Shown: positions 1 through 9,057, counted from the stretch's first letter. The stretch: DNA of 47,154 bases from an uncultured Parafilimonas sp. (GCA_937892395.1 CALAGJ010000061.1:1-47154), one strand, 5' to 3'. Program-made: numbers and translations. Notes: generated by a model not told the origin, from the letters alone.

Positions 1-9
1 AAAACATAA

Positions 10-1047
10 ATGGAAACAAAACAATTATTAACAGAAATGATTCAAGATTTTAATATTCAAAACTATATTAAAAATATTAATGACAATGAAGTAATAATAA
101 ATATCGATGATTTTAATTTAATTCAAAGAAAAATTGAATTAATTTTAAAGTATTTTGATAGATTAAATAAAATTAATAATGAATACTTTGTTGATGTGGA
201 TTTAATTAATGAATACTTAAGTAATATTGAACATTTAAATTATAAAAATGAATTTAGATATTTACTGGATAAACATTTTCATAACTTCTATTTATATGGA
301 TTTATTGGAAAAGATATTTCATACAAAAAGATTAAAAGTTTGATTTATGATTTTAATTTATTTAATGAACAATTTTTTTTAATAGATAATAAATTTAAAT
401 CAGATGGTGAATTAATTAAAAACATTATAAATTATTTAAAATCTATTTTATTAAAAGAAAATGTTTTAAATGCAAAAGAAATATTAAAATTAAAACCACA
501 ACAACAAATTAAAGAATCTAAGAATGAAAGTGAGAAACAAAATATTGATGAAAAGATCACTAATGATAATTTAGACTGGGATTGGTCATCAGTAGTAAAT
601 TTAGATAATAATAATAATAATTATCATGACACACCACTAGAAAAATCAAGTGAAAATATATTTAACAATGATAATGACATTTCAGAGCAACAAAACAATG
701 ATAACCAATTTAATCAAGAATTGTATTCCATTGGGGAAAATCTAATAAATGAAGATAAATATTATAATTTACCAGAAAATAATATTCAAAAATCTTCAAT
801 GAAAAAATTCTTTCAAAAAACAGATAGAAGATTATTTAATATTTTAAAAGATTTACAATTAGAAAAACACAAATTACCAAAAACAAAGGATGAATTAAGA
901 TCTATTGAAACCAGAATTAAAATTCTAAAAGCAATCTTAAAATTAAAAAAGGAAAATATTGAATTAACTTGTTTTAATATTTATAAAAATGCTGGTGGGG
1001 TTTCTACTACTTCAATCAGAAAATATATGAAATTATTTTTAAAATAA
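10..1047 (+). CDS. Unknown Lys/Asn-rich protein with HTH-like C-terminus
   Basis: This is a 345-residue protein of no recognised family. The first 150 residues are probably helical. The middle (about 165-265) is low complexity, rich in Asn, Asp, Glu and Gln, and likely disordered. The last 60 residues are basic: a run of Lys-rich helices is followed by a segment containing NAGGVSTTSIRKYMK, which resembles the recognition part of a helix-turn-helix, so DNA binding is possible. There is no signal peptide or membrane segment. The start lies nine bases from the window edge, so no upstream signals can be judged and the real start could lie further left. It converges on the 1109-1804 gene. Given the TOPRIM gene nearby, a replication or partition role would fit, but that is inference only. 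Confidence 0.55.
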   Translation: METKQLLTEMIQDFNIQNYIKNINDNEVIINIDDFNLIQRKIELILKYFDRLNKINNEYFVDVDLINEYLSNIEHLNYKNEFRYLLDKHFHNFYLYGFIGKDISYKKIKSLIYDFNLFNEQFFLIDNKFKSDGELIKNIINYLKSILLKENVLNAKEILKLKPQQQIKESKNESEKQNIDEKITNDNLDWDWSSVVNLDNNNNNYHDTPLEKSSENIFNNDNDISEQQNNDNQFNQELYSIGENLINEDKYYNLPENNIQKSSMKKFFQKTDRRLFNILKDLQLEKHKLPKTKDELRSIETRIKILKAILKLKKENIELTCFNIYKNAGGVSTTSIRKYMKLFLK

Positions 1048-1059
1048 AAATAATAAAAA

Positions 1060-1091
1060 AGGCTTAGATTATTTCATAATAATTTAAGCCT
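1060..1091 (-). terminator. Intrinsic terminator between convergent genes
   Basis: A 14-bp stem (1060-1073 with 1078-1091, one G-T pair) encloses a four-base TCAT loop. On the minus strand it is followed by a T-rich run (complement of 1051-1060), so it most likely ends the minus-strand operon of the TOPRIM gene and its partner. It may also slow plus-strand transcription from the 10-1047 gene. Confidence 0.65.
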
Positions 1092-1108
1092 ATAAAATTA
1101 TATTGGTT

Positions 1109-1804
1109 TTATCTTTCTAACTCTGGTTCTTTTTTTATTTTATTTGGTTTAATATCAATTTTTTCCCATTTATTATCACAATCTTGTTCTTGAAAAAACA
1201 TTTGAGATTTTATCCCTGAATTTAAAAATAAATCTTCATTTTCTTTTGATGGACTAAAAGAAATATAAGTTGATTTTTCTTTCAATTCCTTTATATTCTC
1301 TCCTATTGATAAAGAACTTTTAGCATTATCTCCCATATAGCAACCAAAAATCCCAGATTGAGCAGTTGAACCAATTAATGAAAAAAATGATGATAATAAT
1401 TTATTATTATCATCTAAAAATAAATTGGTATTTTCAATTTTTGGCTCTATAAATTTCAATGATTTTTTTAAAATTAAAGTAAAACATAGTTTTATTGGTT
1501 GTTCCACTGCTTTCATTAGTTTATCATAGGAGTTATCCTTTTGATATTGAGCTTGTAAAATCTTTTGAATTTCATTATAATATTGGTTCACCTTTACAAA
1601 ATCTTTATTGTTTAATGGAATATTAAATTCTTCAAAATTTTTTTTATTACTTTTTTCACAAAAATTATCCACTGTATTTTTTGTTAAATTTTTAAGATAT
1701 TCACTTACCTCTTTATTATATTTTATTTTCATTGCTTTTAATATAATAGCAACATTTTCTAAAAAATTTTCATTATTTATTACAAGTTTTGAATTAATTG
1801 ACAT
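1109..1804 (-). CDS. Unknown protein of the low-GC block
   Basis: This encodes a 231-residue protein with no recognised domain, signal peptide or convincing membrane helix. A hydrophobic, glycine-containing stretch (LIGSTAQSGIFGCYMGDNA) lies in the middle and the C-terminus is charged. An in-frame ATG exists at 1822, but AAGGAG sits six bases upstream of the ATG at 1804, so the later start is preferred. It lies 40 bases downstream of the TOPRIM gene on the same strand and is followed by a hairpin terminator, so the two probably form an operon. It could be an accessory protein of the same element. No function is proposed. Confidence 0.55.
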   Translation of the reverse strand: MSINSKLVINNENFLENVAIILKAMKIKYNKEVSEYLKNLTKNTVDNFCEKSNKKNFEEFNIPLNNKDFVKVNQYYNEIQKILQAQYQKDNSYDKLMKAVEQPIKLCFTLILKKSLKFIEPKIENTNLFLDDNNKLLSSFFSLIGSTAQSGIFGCYMGDNAKSSLSIGENIKELKEKSTYISFSPSKENEDLFLNSGIKSQMFFQEQDCDNKWEKIDIKPNKIKKEPELER

Positions 1805-1844
1805 CTTTTTCTCCTTTTTCATTATACAAAAAAACTTATTTTAT

Positions 1845-3599
1845 TTATAAAACTCTATATTCTTTTTCCAATTTATTTTTAATTCCTTTTATATCTAATT
1901 GTTTTATTTTTGTTATTTCATCTTTTATTTTATTCGCAACATCCTCTAATATATTATTTTCTTTTAAATTTAGTGATATTAATGTCTTTAATAAATCATT
2001 TTCAATATTTCCATTATTCATATAAACTTTAATAATTTTTTTTAAATCATCATCTTTCAAATCTAATTCATTACCATTCCAATTAATAAGTGGTAGTTTC
2101 TTTGTTGTTTCATAATCCATATTATCCTTTGTTAAAAAACCATATACTTTTAAATCAAATATTTTCTCATCCAGTTGTTTTTTTAATAAATTTTCTTGGA
2201 TTTGCTCTTTATTGTAAAATAAAGGTTGTTGTAATTCTTTTGAGATCTCTTCTTTTATTTTCCAACCATTTTCTGAAACATTACTATATCTCTCTAAATC
2301 ATTAAAATCACTTAATTTGCCTCCTGTGAAATCTTTTATCCTAAATAATTCACCTGATGTAGTAATACCTAATCCATCATCCCTAAATGGAACATCTTTT
2401 AAATCTAAATTTAAAAATATTTCTTCAGAAGGTAATGGCGTTATTATTGCAAGTCTATTGATTGAAAAAGTATTTTCAGCTTCTTTTATCCATTTATTAA
2501 TATTATAACACATTTGTGCTCCAGCTCCTGGAAATATTTTATTTGATTTAAAAATTGGTTTATCTATATCTATACATAATATTACTTCTTTTTGTTGTTT
2601 TAAATACTCTTTTGCTACATGTTCTAAATTTTTTACATTTACACAAGAAATTATATTTTCTTTTGTTGATAACATTTTAGATATACTAATTCCTGTTGCA
2701 ACCCCCTCACATAGATATATCTTTGATGAGTTATTATTTAACATTATAGGTATGACATTGCCTTTTTGTTCTCCATTTACTTTTTTCTCTCCATTACTAT
2801 CTATTGTTTGAATACCATTAACTAAATTATTTTTAGTTAGTATTTTTAAATTTTCCAAGAGAGATTGTTGATTTCTATTATTAAAATAATCTAAAATAAT
2901 TTTTTGTAGTTGATATTTTCCATTTTCTAAATTATTAATTTTGTGATTAAATATTGGAAAATAATTGTTAGAAAATTCATCTATAAATCCACAAAAAATA
3001 GAAGATAAAGAAATCTTTTTTTCTTCAGAAAAACAGTTTAATCCAATTTTTTTATTTAAATAACTATTTTCATAATTTTCTTTTGTTAAATTTTTTGGAT
3101 TGTTTTTTGACAAACTAACTATAACATCAAACAATATTTCAAAAACTTCTCTAGAATCTGTATTTGCTAATTGAGAAAATTCTGGTTTTATAATATTATT
3201 TTCAATGTTCAATAAATTATCTTCAAGATATTTTACATATTCATTACTTGATATTATTTTTTTTAAATAATTTATTTTCTTCCCAAAATTATTTCTATCT
3301 TGTTCATTTAAAATAAATTCTTGTTTTAAAAATCTACCAGTACTCATTAAATCAATTAAATTAAATCCCTTTTCTCTCTCTGCTGGAGTTAGATTTAAAG
3401 TTTCTTGCTCTGTTAAACTATAAATAAACATTTTATTTCTATTAGATATTTGAGCTGTGGTTGTTTGTATAAATTCTTTATTTTCTGGATCAATAAAATA
3501 AAATAAATCAATTAATTCTAAAAAAATTTTAGTTGGAATTTTATTTAAATATTCTCTTTTATTTTTTATCTCTAAATATTCTTTCATTTCATTTATCAT
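1845..3599 (-). CDS. TOPRIM-domain protein, putative primase of a mobile element
   Basis: This is a 584-residue protein. Residues 294-385 look like a TOPRIM fold: a beta-strand ending in YLCEGVATGISI puts the conserved Glu at 298, and VILCIDIDKP gives the acidic pair Asp344 and Asp346. This Glu plus DxD pattern is typical of DnaG-type primases and phage/plasmid primase-helicases and would bind Mg2+. No zinc-binding motif and no P-loop helicase motif are seen, so it is not a full-length primase-helicase. The N-terminal 250 residues are Lys/Asn rich and unrecognised. The start ATG at 3599 has AGGGA seven bases upstream. Other TOPRIM proteins (nucleases, topoisomerases) are possible. TOPRIM assignment is fairly sure; the primase role is inferred. 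Confidence 0.65.
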   Translation of the reverse strand: MINEMKEYLEIKNKREYLNKIPTKIFLELIDLFYFIDPENKEFIQTTTAQISNRNKMFIYSLTEQETLNLTPAEREKGFNLIDLMSTGRFLKQEFILNEQDRNNFGKKINYLKKIISSNEYVKYLEDNLLNIENNIIKPEFSQLANTDSREVFEILFDVIVSLSKNNPKNLTKENYENSYLNKKIGLNCFSEEKKISLSSIFCGFIDEFSNNYFPIFNHKINNLENGKYQLQKIILDYFNNRNQQSLLENLKILTKNNLVNGIQTIDSNGEKKVNGEQKGNVIPIMLNNNSSKIYLCEGVATGISISKMLSTKENIISCVNVKNLEHVAKEYLKQQKEVILCIDIDKPIFKSNKIFPGAGAQMCYNINKWIKEAENTFSINRLAIITPLPSEEIFLNLDLKDVPFRDDGLGITTSGELFRIKDFTGGKLSDFNDLERYSNVSENGWKIKEEISKELQQPLFYNKEQIQENLLKKQLDEKIFDLKVYGFLTKDNMDYETTKKLPLINWNGNELDLKDDDLKKIIKVYMNNGNIENDLLKTLISLNLKENNILEDVANKIKDEITKIKQLDIKGIKNKLEKEYRVL

Positions 3600-3618
3600 T
3601 TTATATCCCTATTAAAAT

Positions 3619-4938
3619 TTATTTTAGTAGTATTATACCAAAAAAAATCCAATCAAAAAAATATTGATATTCTGACGGCATGGATATGCTTTGTTTGTCT
3701 TTCTTATAAAGGTGTAGCACAGCTTCGGGCACTTGAGGTGCTTGATGAATCGTATCTGATACCACTTCCGGAAACTTGACCGGATGTGCAGTTTCTAAAA
3801 ATATTCCTTTATTATTTTTATTTGCTTGTAGATACTCGTTTAACGCATGAAAGCCTACTGCACCATGCGGGTCAGCAATATAATTGTATTGACTATACAA
3901 TTGAAATAAAGCTACTCTTGTGGTTTCATCACTAATACTGCTACTACTTACCCATTTTTGCAAAGCAGAAAAATCACTTTTAAACAGTTCAAGTATTCTA
4001 ATAAAATTGCTGGGGTTGCCTACATCCATTGCATTACTTATAGTAGCAACAGAAGGCTTTTCTTTATATTGATGGGTTTCAAAAAAAGTAGGCACCGTAT
4101 CGTTCGCATTACAAGCTGCTATAAAATGTTTTACCAGTAGTCCGGATGCTTTTGCTAAAATGCCTCCACATATATTTCCAAAGTTTCCACTTGGCACAGC
4201 AATTACCGGGGCATCATCATGCATCCACTGCTGTAGTGCATAAAAATAGTAAAGTTGCTGTGGCAGCCACCTGGCAACATTTATAGAGTTTGCTGATGTT
4301 AGTTTGAATATGGTGTTTAAAGTAGTGTCAGCAAATGCATTTTTTACAATGGACTGGCAGCTATCAAAATTGCCATCCACTGCTATAGCTATAATATTTT
4401 GGCCACAAGTGGTGAGTTGCAATTCCTGCACAGGGCTTACTTTTTCTTTGGGGTATAGAATAATAACTTCTACGGATTCTTCACCAAGAAAACCACTTGC
4501 CACTGCTCCGCCAGTATCGCCACTTGTTGCTACTAATACCGTTGTTTTAGTATGCTCATTTCTATTAAAATATCCTAGACATCTACTCATAAATCTGGCA
4601 CCTACATCTTTAAAAGCAAGTGTTGGGCCATGAAAAAGTTCCAGTGTATATATTTCATTTGACAGTGCAACTAATGGAAAAGGAAACCCAACGGTATAAG
4701 CAATTATTTCTCTCAATATATGTTCCGGAATATCATCGCCCACAAATGGACGCATCACTTCATATCCAATTTCTTCTTTGGATAAGCGCAGCATTGTTTT
4801 CATTTTTCCAGCTTCATATTTCGGAATTTGCGTTGGAAAATATAAACCCTTATCAGGTGCCTGCCCACTGATGGTAGCCTGTTTAAAACTTACAGATGGA
4901 GATTGTTTATTAAGACTATAATACCAATTTGATGACAC
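3619..4938 (-). CDS. thrC: Threonine synthase (3' end possibly altered at junction)
   Basis: This pyridoxal-phosphate enzyme converts O-phosphohomoserine to threonine. The 439-residue sequence shows the PLP-lysine motif HGPTLAFKDVGARF (Lys110), the SGDTGGAVASG phosphate loop and the PSGNFGNICGG segment of the fold-type II family. The start appears to be GTG at 4938, since no in-frame ATG is close and the N-terminus is otherwise family-like. A TATTTTTG element (4962-4969) lies about 24 bases upstream. The gene stands alone, divergent from rsgA, rather than in a thrABC operon. The last residues after FFDWI (FFGIILLK) look like read-through into low-GC DNA rather than a native tail, so the natural stop may have been lost at the junction. 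The catalytic core is intact. Confidence 0.9.
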   Translation of the reverse strand: MSSNWYYSLNKQSPSVSFKQATISGQAPDKGLYFPTQIPKYEAGKMKTMLRLSKEEIGYEVMRPFVGDDIPEHILREIIAYTVGFPFPLVALSNEIYTLELFHGPTLAFKDVGARFMSRCLGYFNRNEHTKTTVLVATSGDTGGAVASGFLGEESVEVIILYPKEKVSPVQELQLTTCGQNIIAIAVDGNFDSCQSIVKNAFADTTLNTIFKLTSANSINVARWLPQQLYYFYALQQWMHDDAPVIAVPSGNFGNICGGILAKASGLLVKHFIAACNANDTVPTFFETHQYKEKPSVATISNAMDVGNPSNFIRILELFKSDFSALQKWVSSSSISDETTRVALFQLYSQYNYIADPHGAVGFHALNEYLQANKNNKGIFLETAHPVKFPEVVSDTIHQAPQVPEAVLHLYKKDKQSISMPSEYQYFFDWIFFGIILLK

Positions 4939-4961
4939 AATTATACTTTAAGATTATGGGA

Positions 4962-4969
4962 CAAAAATA
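4962..4969 (-). promoter_or_regulatory. Candidate -7 element for thrC
   Basis: TATTTTTG on the minus strand fits the Bacteroidota -7 consensus TAnnTTTG and lies 24 bases upstream of the GTG start. No TTG is found at the expected -33 distance, so support is partial. Confidence 0.35.
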
Positions 4970-5081
4970 ACGCTCCTTCGTGACATAGATTTGACCTATT
5001 TCAAATCTTATTGCTCATTTTATATTGCATTTTGAACATACTAAAATTTAGTTATCCCATCCTACTATCTTCGTGCAAATC

Positions 5082-6008
5082 ATGAAGGCAGTTGTATATA
5101 AATCTACAGGTAGTTGGTATGTAGTAAAAACGGAAGATTCAAAATTTTTTAATGCAAGAATTAAAGGTGTTTTCAAGTTAGATGCTATTACCAGTACAAA
5201 CCCAATAGCTGTTGGGGATTGGATAAATATTGAACCAGAAGATACAGCAGAGCAAACCATGATCATTACTGAAATTTTTGACCGACATAACTATGTGGTA
5301 AGGAGCAGCCCTCAGCAGCATAAGGAGCGTCATATTGTGGCCAGTAATGTAGATCAGGCATTATTAATTGCCACCCTGCGTGAACCCAAAACATCTACAG
5401 GATTTATCGATCGCTTCTTGATATCTTGCGAAGCAAGTCATATACCTGCACAAATTATTTTGAACAAAATTGATGTGCAAAGAGAGAAAGAAAAACAGCT
5501 TGCAGCATATATTCAATCTGTATATGAACCATTGGGCTATCCGGTGCATTTGGCATCATTTCAACTGGGAGAAGGCATAGAAAATATTTTAAATTTATTA
5601 CAAGATAAAACAACCCTCTTAAGTGGCCCAAGCGGTGTAGGTAAGTCAACACTTATTAACATTGCATTGCCAGGCACATCTATCCGAACGATGGAAGTAA
5701 GCAATTGGAGCGGCAAGGGTATGCATACAACCACATTTGCAGAAATGTATGACTTGCCAGGTGGTGGCAAAATCATAGACAGTCCGGGTCTTAGAGAATT
5801 TGGTATTGTAGATTTAGACCAGAGAGAACTGAGTCATTATTTTCCTGAAATGAGGTCAAAACTTCACAACTGTCAATTCAACAATTGTATTCATACGAAC
5901 GAGCCGGGCTGTGCCATACAAGCTGCCGTTTATGATAAATCAATTGCCGTAGAAAGATATGTTAGCTATCGCAATATTTTGGATTCTATGGAAGACAAGA
6001 AATATTAA
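5082..6008 (+). CDS. rsgA: Ribosome small-subunit-dependent GTPase A
   Basis: RsgA is a GTPase that helps late maturation of the 30S subunit. The 308-residue protein has an N-terminal OB-fold and a circularly permuted GTPase domain: the G4 motif NKID (from residue 128) comes before the G1 P-loop GPSGVGKS (182-189), followed by the G3 motif DSPG. A C-terminal zinc-binding motif, CQFNNCIHTNEPGC, gives the expected Cys/His ligands. ATG at 5082 is preferred over GTG at 5073, since the latter overlaps a TATCTTCG -7-like sequence (5066-5073). The gene faces the locus regulator tail to tail with only 13 bases between the stops. It is a housekeeping gene with no evident link to the glucan locus. Confidence 0.93.
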   Translation: MKAVVYKSTGSWYVVKTEDSKFFNARIKGVFKLDAITSTNPIAVGDWINIEPEDTAEQTMIITEIFDRHNYVVRSSPQQHKERHIVASNVDQALLIATLREPKTSTGFIDRFLISCEASHIPAQIILNKIDVQREKEKQLAAYIQSVYEPLGYPVHLASFQLGEGIENILNLLQDKTTLLSGPSGVGKSTLINIALPGTSIRTMEVSNWSGKGMHTTTFAEMYDLPGGGKIIDSPGLREFGIVDLDQRELSHYFPEMRSKLHNCQFNNCIHTNEPGCAIQAAVYDKSIAVERYVSYRNILDSMEDKKY

Positions 6009-6021
6009 GTGCGGTTAATTT

Positions 6022-8979
6022 TTATTTTATTTCATCTGGTTTATTCATCTCTATTTGCAATAAAAATTGAAACAAATCCTCCTTAGCAGGTATCTCCAAT
6101 TTCTTTCTTAATCTATACCTTCCTATTTCTACACCACGCACTGAAATGCTCATAAGATGTGCAATTTCTTTACTAGAAAGATTCATTCTTAAATAAGCAC
6201 AAAGTTTTAATTCGTGTGCAGTTATGCTTGGGTATTTTTTCTTCAGTGTTAATAAATAATCTCTATGCAGTTTATTAAAGAGCAAAGAAAATTGTTCCCA
6301 TTCATCACCTTCGTTCAATTGCTCTGCCAGGCTTCTTAATAACTTATTTATATCAGCAGTTTCAACACTTCCAAGGCCGGAAGCCTGTGGCTGCTTTAGT
6401 TTGTTTAATTCATCCTTAAACTTTACAAGAAACTCTTTTTTCTGCACTAAATTCATGGCTGTGGATGCCAACTCAGCATTTTTAAACTCAATTTCAGCCT
6501 CTAATTTTTCATTGCGTATGCGAATCATTTCCTTCTCAGATTGCTCCAGTTCTAGCTGGTGCATAGTACCAATCTGTTTTTGTTCTTCTTCATATTTTTT
6601 TCGCTGCGCAATGATTTTCATATCCTGCTTACGCTTAAGTGTAGCTTCTCTCCATTTCCAAAAATAATAAACTCCAAAAAAGAAGGAGCATACATAAACA
6701 ATCCATGCCAATAAGCTATCGTACCATGCTGGCGAAATTGTTATGGCATATATAGCTGCTGTGGATTCAGCACCCAAATTATTTCTGGATTTCACCATAA
6801 AAGAATAATTACCCGGAGGGATATTGGTATAATCCTTAAAAGTTGTTTTTGCCCAGCTGCTCCAGTCATCATCAAATCCTTCTAACATAAAACTGTATTC
6901 CATATTGTCGGCAGTTTCAAAGGCAGCAGATGCATATTCGAAATGAAAGGAAGTCCATTTATAAGATATCTTGCTTTCTGCAAGTTGATTGGAATCATTC
7001 ACTATTTCGAAACCATTAAATAACAAAGAATCTTTGATACCTTTTGCTAATACTTTACTTATAAATACTTCTGGCCTGTAAGCATTTGCAGTGTACTTTT
7101 CAAAATTGATATGATAAAAACCATCCGCACTACCTACAATAATATTTTTTTTGTTTAGGGGAAATATATTTTCAAATCCACTTAATATTTTTCCGGTAAG
7201 CTCAGAAATATAGATGATTTCATTTTTATCTTTCCGCACCATACCCAACTGCTTTTCATGCACAAACCAAAGATTTCCTTCCGCATCGTTATTGATATAT
7301 CTGATACTTATTTTTCCAAATATTTTTTCATACAAAGGGGATGGCTCAAACCTGTTAGTCGAAATATTATATATATATATGCCTGCTGTAGTGGCCACTA
7401 CTGTTTGACGAGCTATTGAGAACACATGATTATCCAAATTAGAAGGCAATCCATTTTCAGCAGTATAAACTTTTACAGATTTGTCTTTTATATTAATTTT
7501 ATAAATACCTCTATATGGATGAGAAACCCACACCACATTCAAGGTGGAATCATATACGACAAAGCGTGATGAAGCATTGACATGTATTGGTGAGGAAGTT
7601 TTTTGAAATCCATTATTAGTTTCAGCAAAAAAAGAAATACCTTGATAATTGCCTCCCACAATACTGTATGGTGCTGCATTGTGAGCCATTGGCTTCACCA
7701 TCCAATAGCCTGAGCTTCCGTCCAATTGAGTGATACTATTATTTACAACCTCGTATAGTCCTTTATCTGTACCCAAAAACAGGTGATTCTTTAAGGTATC
7801 TAAGTGCCAGCTAAGGCCATCTGCCATTTTTGTAGGAGCTACATCATATTGGCTTATGTCATCAGTTGTATGTATAGGTAAATGATACAATCCATTTGCC
7901 ATTGCAAAATACAATTGATTACTGAACAATACACTCGAATATCCTGCCGCACCATTAAACACATTTGGGCTTATCTTTCTTACTGCTTCATTCCATCCAA
8001 TAAAGGAAATACCATTGTCTAAAGCAGCCCAAATATTTTTATGTTTATCTGTAAAAACAAATTTTACATCATTGCTCAATAAATTATTTCCTTTAGCATA
8101 ACCACCATTTATATTTCCAGATTTATCAGCTTGTATGATGCCATTATCGTAAGTGCCTATAAGAATGTTATCATTCGAAATTTCAATGCTGCTTGTAAAA
8201 TATTGAGTATTGTTTATACCATTTCCTTTTAAAAGAAAGGGTTGTAGTGTGGATTGTGTAAATAGAAACAATCCACTTTGAATTGTTGTTACAAGGCTAC
8301 CGGCTAAGAATGGTGTAATGCTTGTAATTTTAAAATTTTCGGGTAGGTTCTCCTTACTGATCAATGTACTCCACCCTCCGTTTCTAAATACAAGCAAACC
8401 CTTTGCTTTATCCTGTGCAATGATTCGATTTCCATCTACGCCAACAAAATCCCATCCAGCGGCACTGGCATAGTGTGTTAGTTTATCCTCATGAAAATGA
8501 AATATTTTTGAATTAGATCTAAAAAAAACATCATCATCTAATACGGCAATATTCCAGATGTCTGCAAAATCTTGATCATGCTTATTCAGCAGAGGTAATA
8601 GAGAGGTGTAATTCATGAGTCCTCGCTCTCCTGGTTCAAAATAACCAAGCTCATCCTGTCCACCTGCATATAATCTACCATGCTTATCAAAAGTTATAAA
8701 ACGAACAATGGTTTTATTGGGTAGAGGAATTATTTTCCATGATACCCCATCATACACCAGCACGCCTTCATTATTGGCAAAATACATACGGCCCTTCTTG
8801 TCCTGGCAGGCCGCCCAGTTTTGAGTACCAGCATTATAATCATATTTTGTATAATGTTTTGAATTGATGGTGCCCAATAAAGTCTGGCTATTTGATGTAG
8901 AAGATAAAAGTAAAAAACCAGTTAAAAGAATGGATGATAGCCATAATTCAAACTCCAAAAAAACCCTTTTTATATGCAT
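6022..8979 (-). CDS. Trans-envelope one-component regulator (propeller, Y_Y_Y, LuxR-type HTH)
   Basis: This probably senses beta-glucan oligosaccharides in the periplasm and controls the adjacent locus. The N-terminal 700 residues form a sensor with repeated two-component-regulator-propeller motifs (e.g. NIWAALDNGISFIGW), followed by a Y_Y_Y domain (EYSFMLEGFDDDWSSW ... YTNIPPGNYSFMVKSRN). A membrane helix (WIVYVCSFFFGVYYFW) and a Lys/Glu-rich coiled coil follow. The C-terminus (ITAHELKLCAYLRMNLSSKE onward) is a LuxR-type HTH. It lacks histidine-kinase and receiver domains, unlike the hybrid two-component systems common at such loci. ATG at 8979 is preferred over 9054, because it begins a signal peptide (MHIKRVFLEFELWLSSILL) and a TATTTTTG element lies between the two. 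It is divergent from the glucan operon. Family is sure; ligand is inferred from context. Confidence 0.85.
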   Translation of the reverse strand: MHIKRVFLEFELWLSSILLTGFLLLSSTSNSQTLLGTINSKHYTKYDYNAGTQNWAACQDKKGRMYFANNEGVLVYDGVSWKIIPLPNKTIVRFITFDKHGRLYAGGQDELGYFEPGERGLMNYTSLLPLLNKHDQDFADIWNIAVLDDDVFFRSNSKIFHFHEDKLTHYASAAGWDFVGVDGNRIIAQDKAKGLLVFRNGGWSTLISKENLPENFKITSITPFLAGSLVTTIQSGLFLFTQSTLQPFLLKGNGINNTQYFTSSIEISNDNILIGTYDNGIIQADKSGNINGGYAKGNNLLSNDVKFVFTDKHKNIWAALDNGISFIGWNEAVRKISPNVFNGAAGYSSVLFSNQLYFAMANGLYHLPIHTTDDISQYDVAPTKMADGLSWHLDTLKNHLFLGTDKGLYEVVNNSITQLDGSSGYWMVKPMAHNAAPYSIVGGNYQGISFFAETNNGFQKTSSPIHVNASSRFVVYDSTLNVVWVSHPYRGIYKINIKDKSVKVYTAENGLPSNLDNHVFSIARQTVVATTAGIYIYNISTNRFEPSPLYEKIFGKISIRYINNDAEGNLWFVHEKQLGMVRKDKNEIIYISELTGKILSGFENIFPLNKKNIIVGSADGFYHINFEKYTANAYRPEVFISKVLAKGIKDSLLFNGFEIVNDSNQLAESKISYKWTSFHFEYASAAFETADNMEYSFMLEGFDDDWSSWAKTTFKDYTNIPPGNYSFMVKSRNNLGAESTAAIYAITISPAWYDSLLAWIVYVCSFFFGVYYFWKWREATLKRKQDMKIIAQRKKYEEEQKQIGTMHQLELEQSEKEMIRIRNEKLEAEIEFKNAELASTAMNLVQKKEFLVKFKDELNKLKQPQASGLGSVETADINKLLRSLAEQLNEGDEWEQFSLLFNKLHRDYLLTLKKKYPSITAHELKLCAYLRMNLSSKEIAHLMSISVRGVEIGRYRLRKKLEIPAKEDLFQFLLQIEMNKPDEIK

Positions 8980-9008
8980 GATGTACCCATGATGTAGTTG
9001 AAATGTGT

Positions 9009-9016
9009 CAAAAATA
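9009..9016 (-). promoter_or_regulatory. Candidate -7 element for the regulator gene
   Basis: TATTTTTG on the minus strand lies 29 bases upstream of the preferred ATG at 8979 and fits TAnnTTTG. No good -33 TTG is visible. If real, it rules out the upstream start at 9054. Confidence 0.35.
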
Positions 9017-9057
9017 GGGGCATTAGATAAATGTTGTAGATAGGTTGTAGCCAAATT

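Larger units (their letters stand above)
1..3645. other. Low-GC block of foreign character (mobile element or chimeric join)
   Basis: Base composition changes sharply near 3,645. Two counted 60-base lines inside the block have 12 and 15 G/C, against 23 of 60 in a line from the glucan locus. The encoded proteins are very rich in Lys, Asn and Ile. At least two genes have clear Shine-Dalgarno sequences, which most other genes in the window lack. The block contains three genes, one with a TOPRIM domain, and a hairpin between the convergent genes. No transposase, integrase, att repeat or terminal inverted repeat is visible, and the left end lies outside the window. It may be an integrated plasmid-, phage- or ICE-like element, or DNA of another organism joined in assembly. 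The right boundary is estimated from composition and from where the threonine synthase tail stops looking normal. Confidence 0.7.

Noticed and set aside
4304..4633. 109-codon plus-strand frame inside thrC
   Set aside because: It lies fully within a conserved catalytic region of threonine synthase on the other strand and is a shadow frame.
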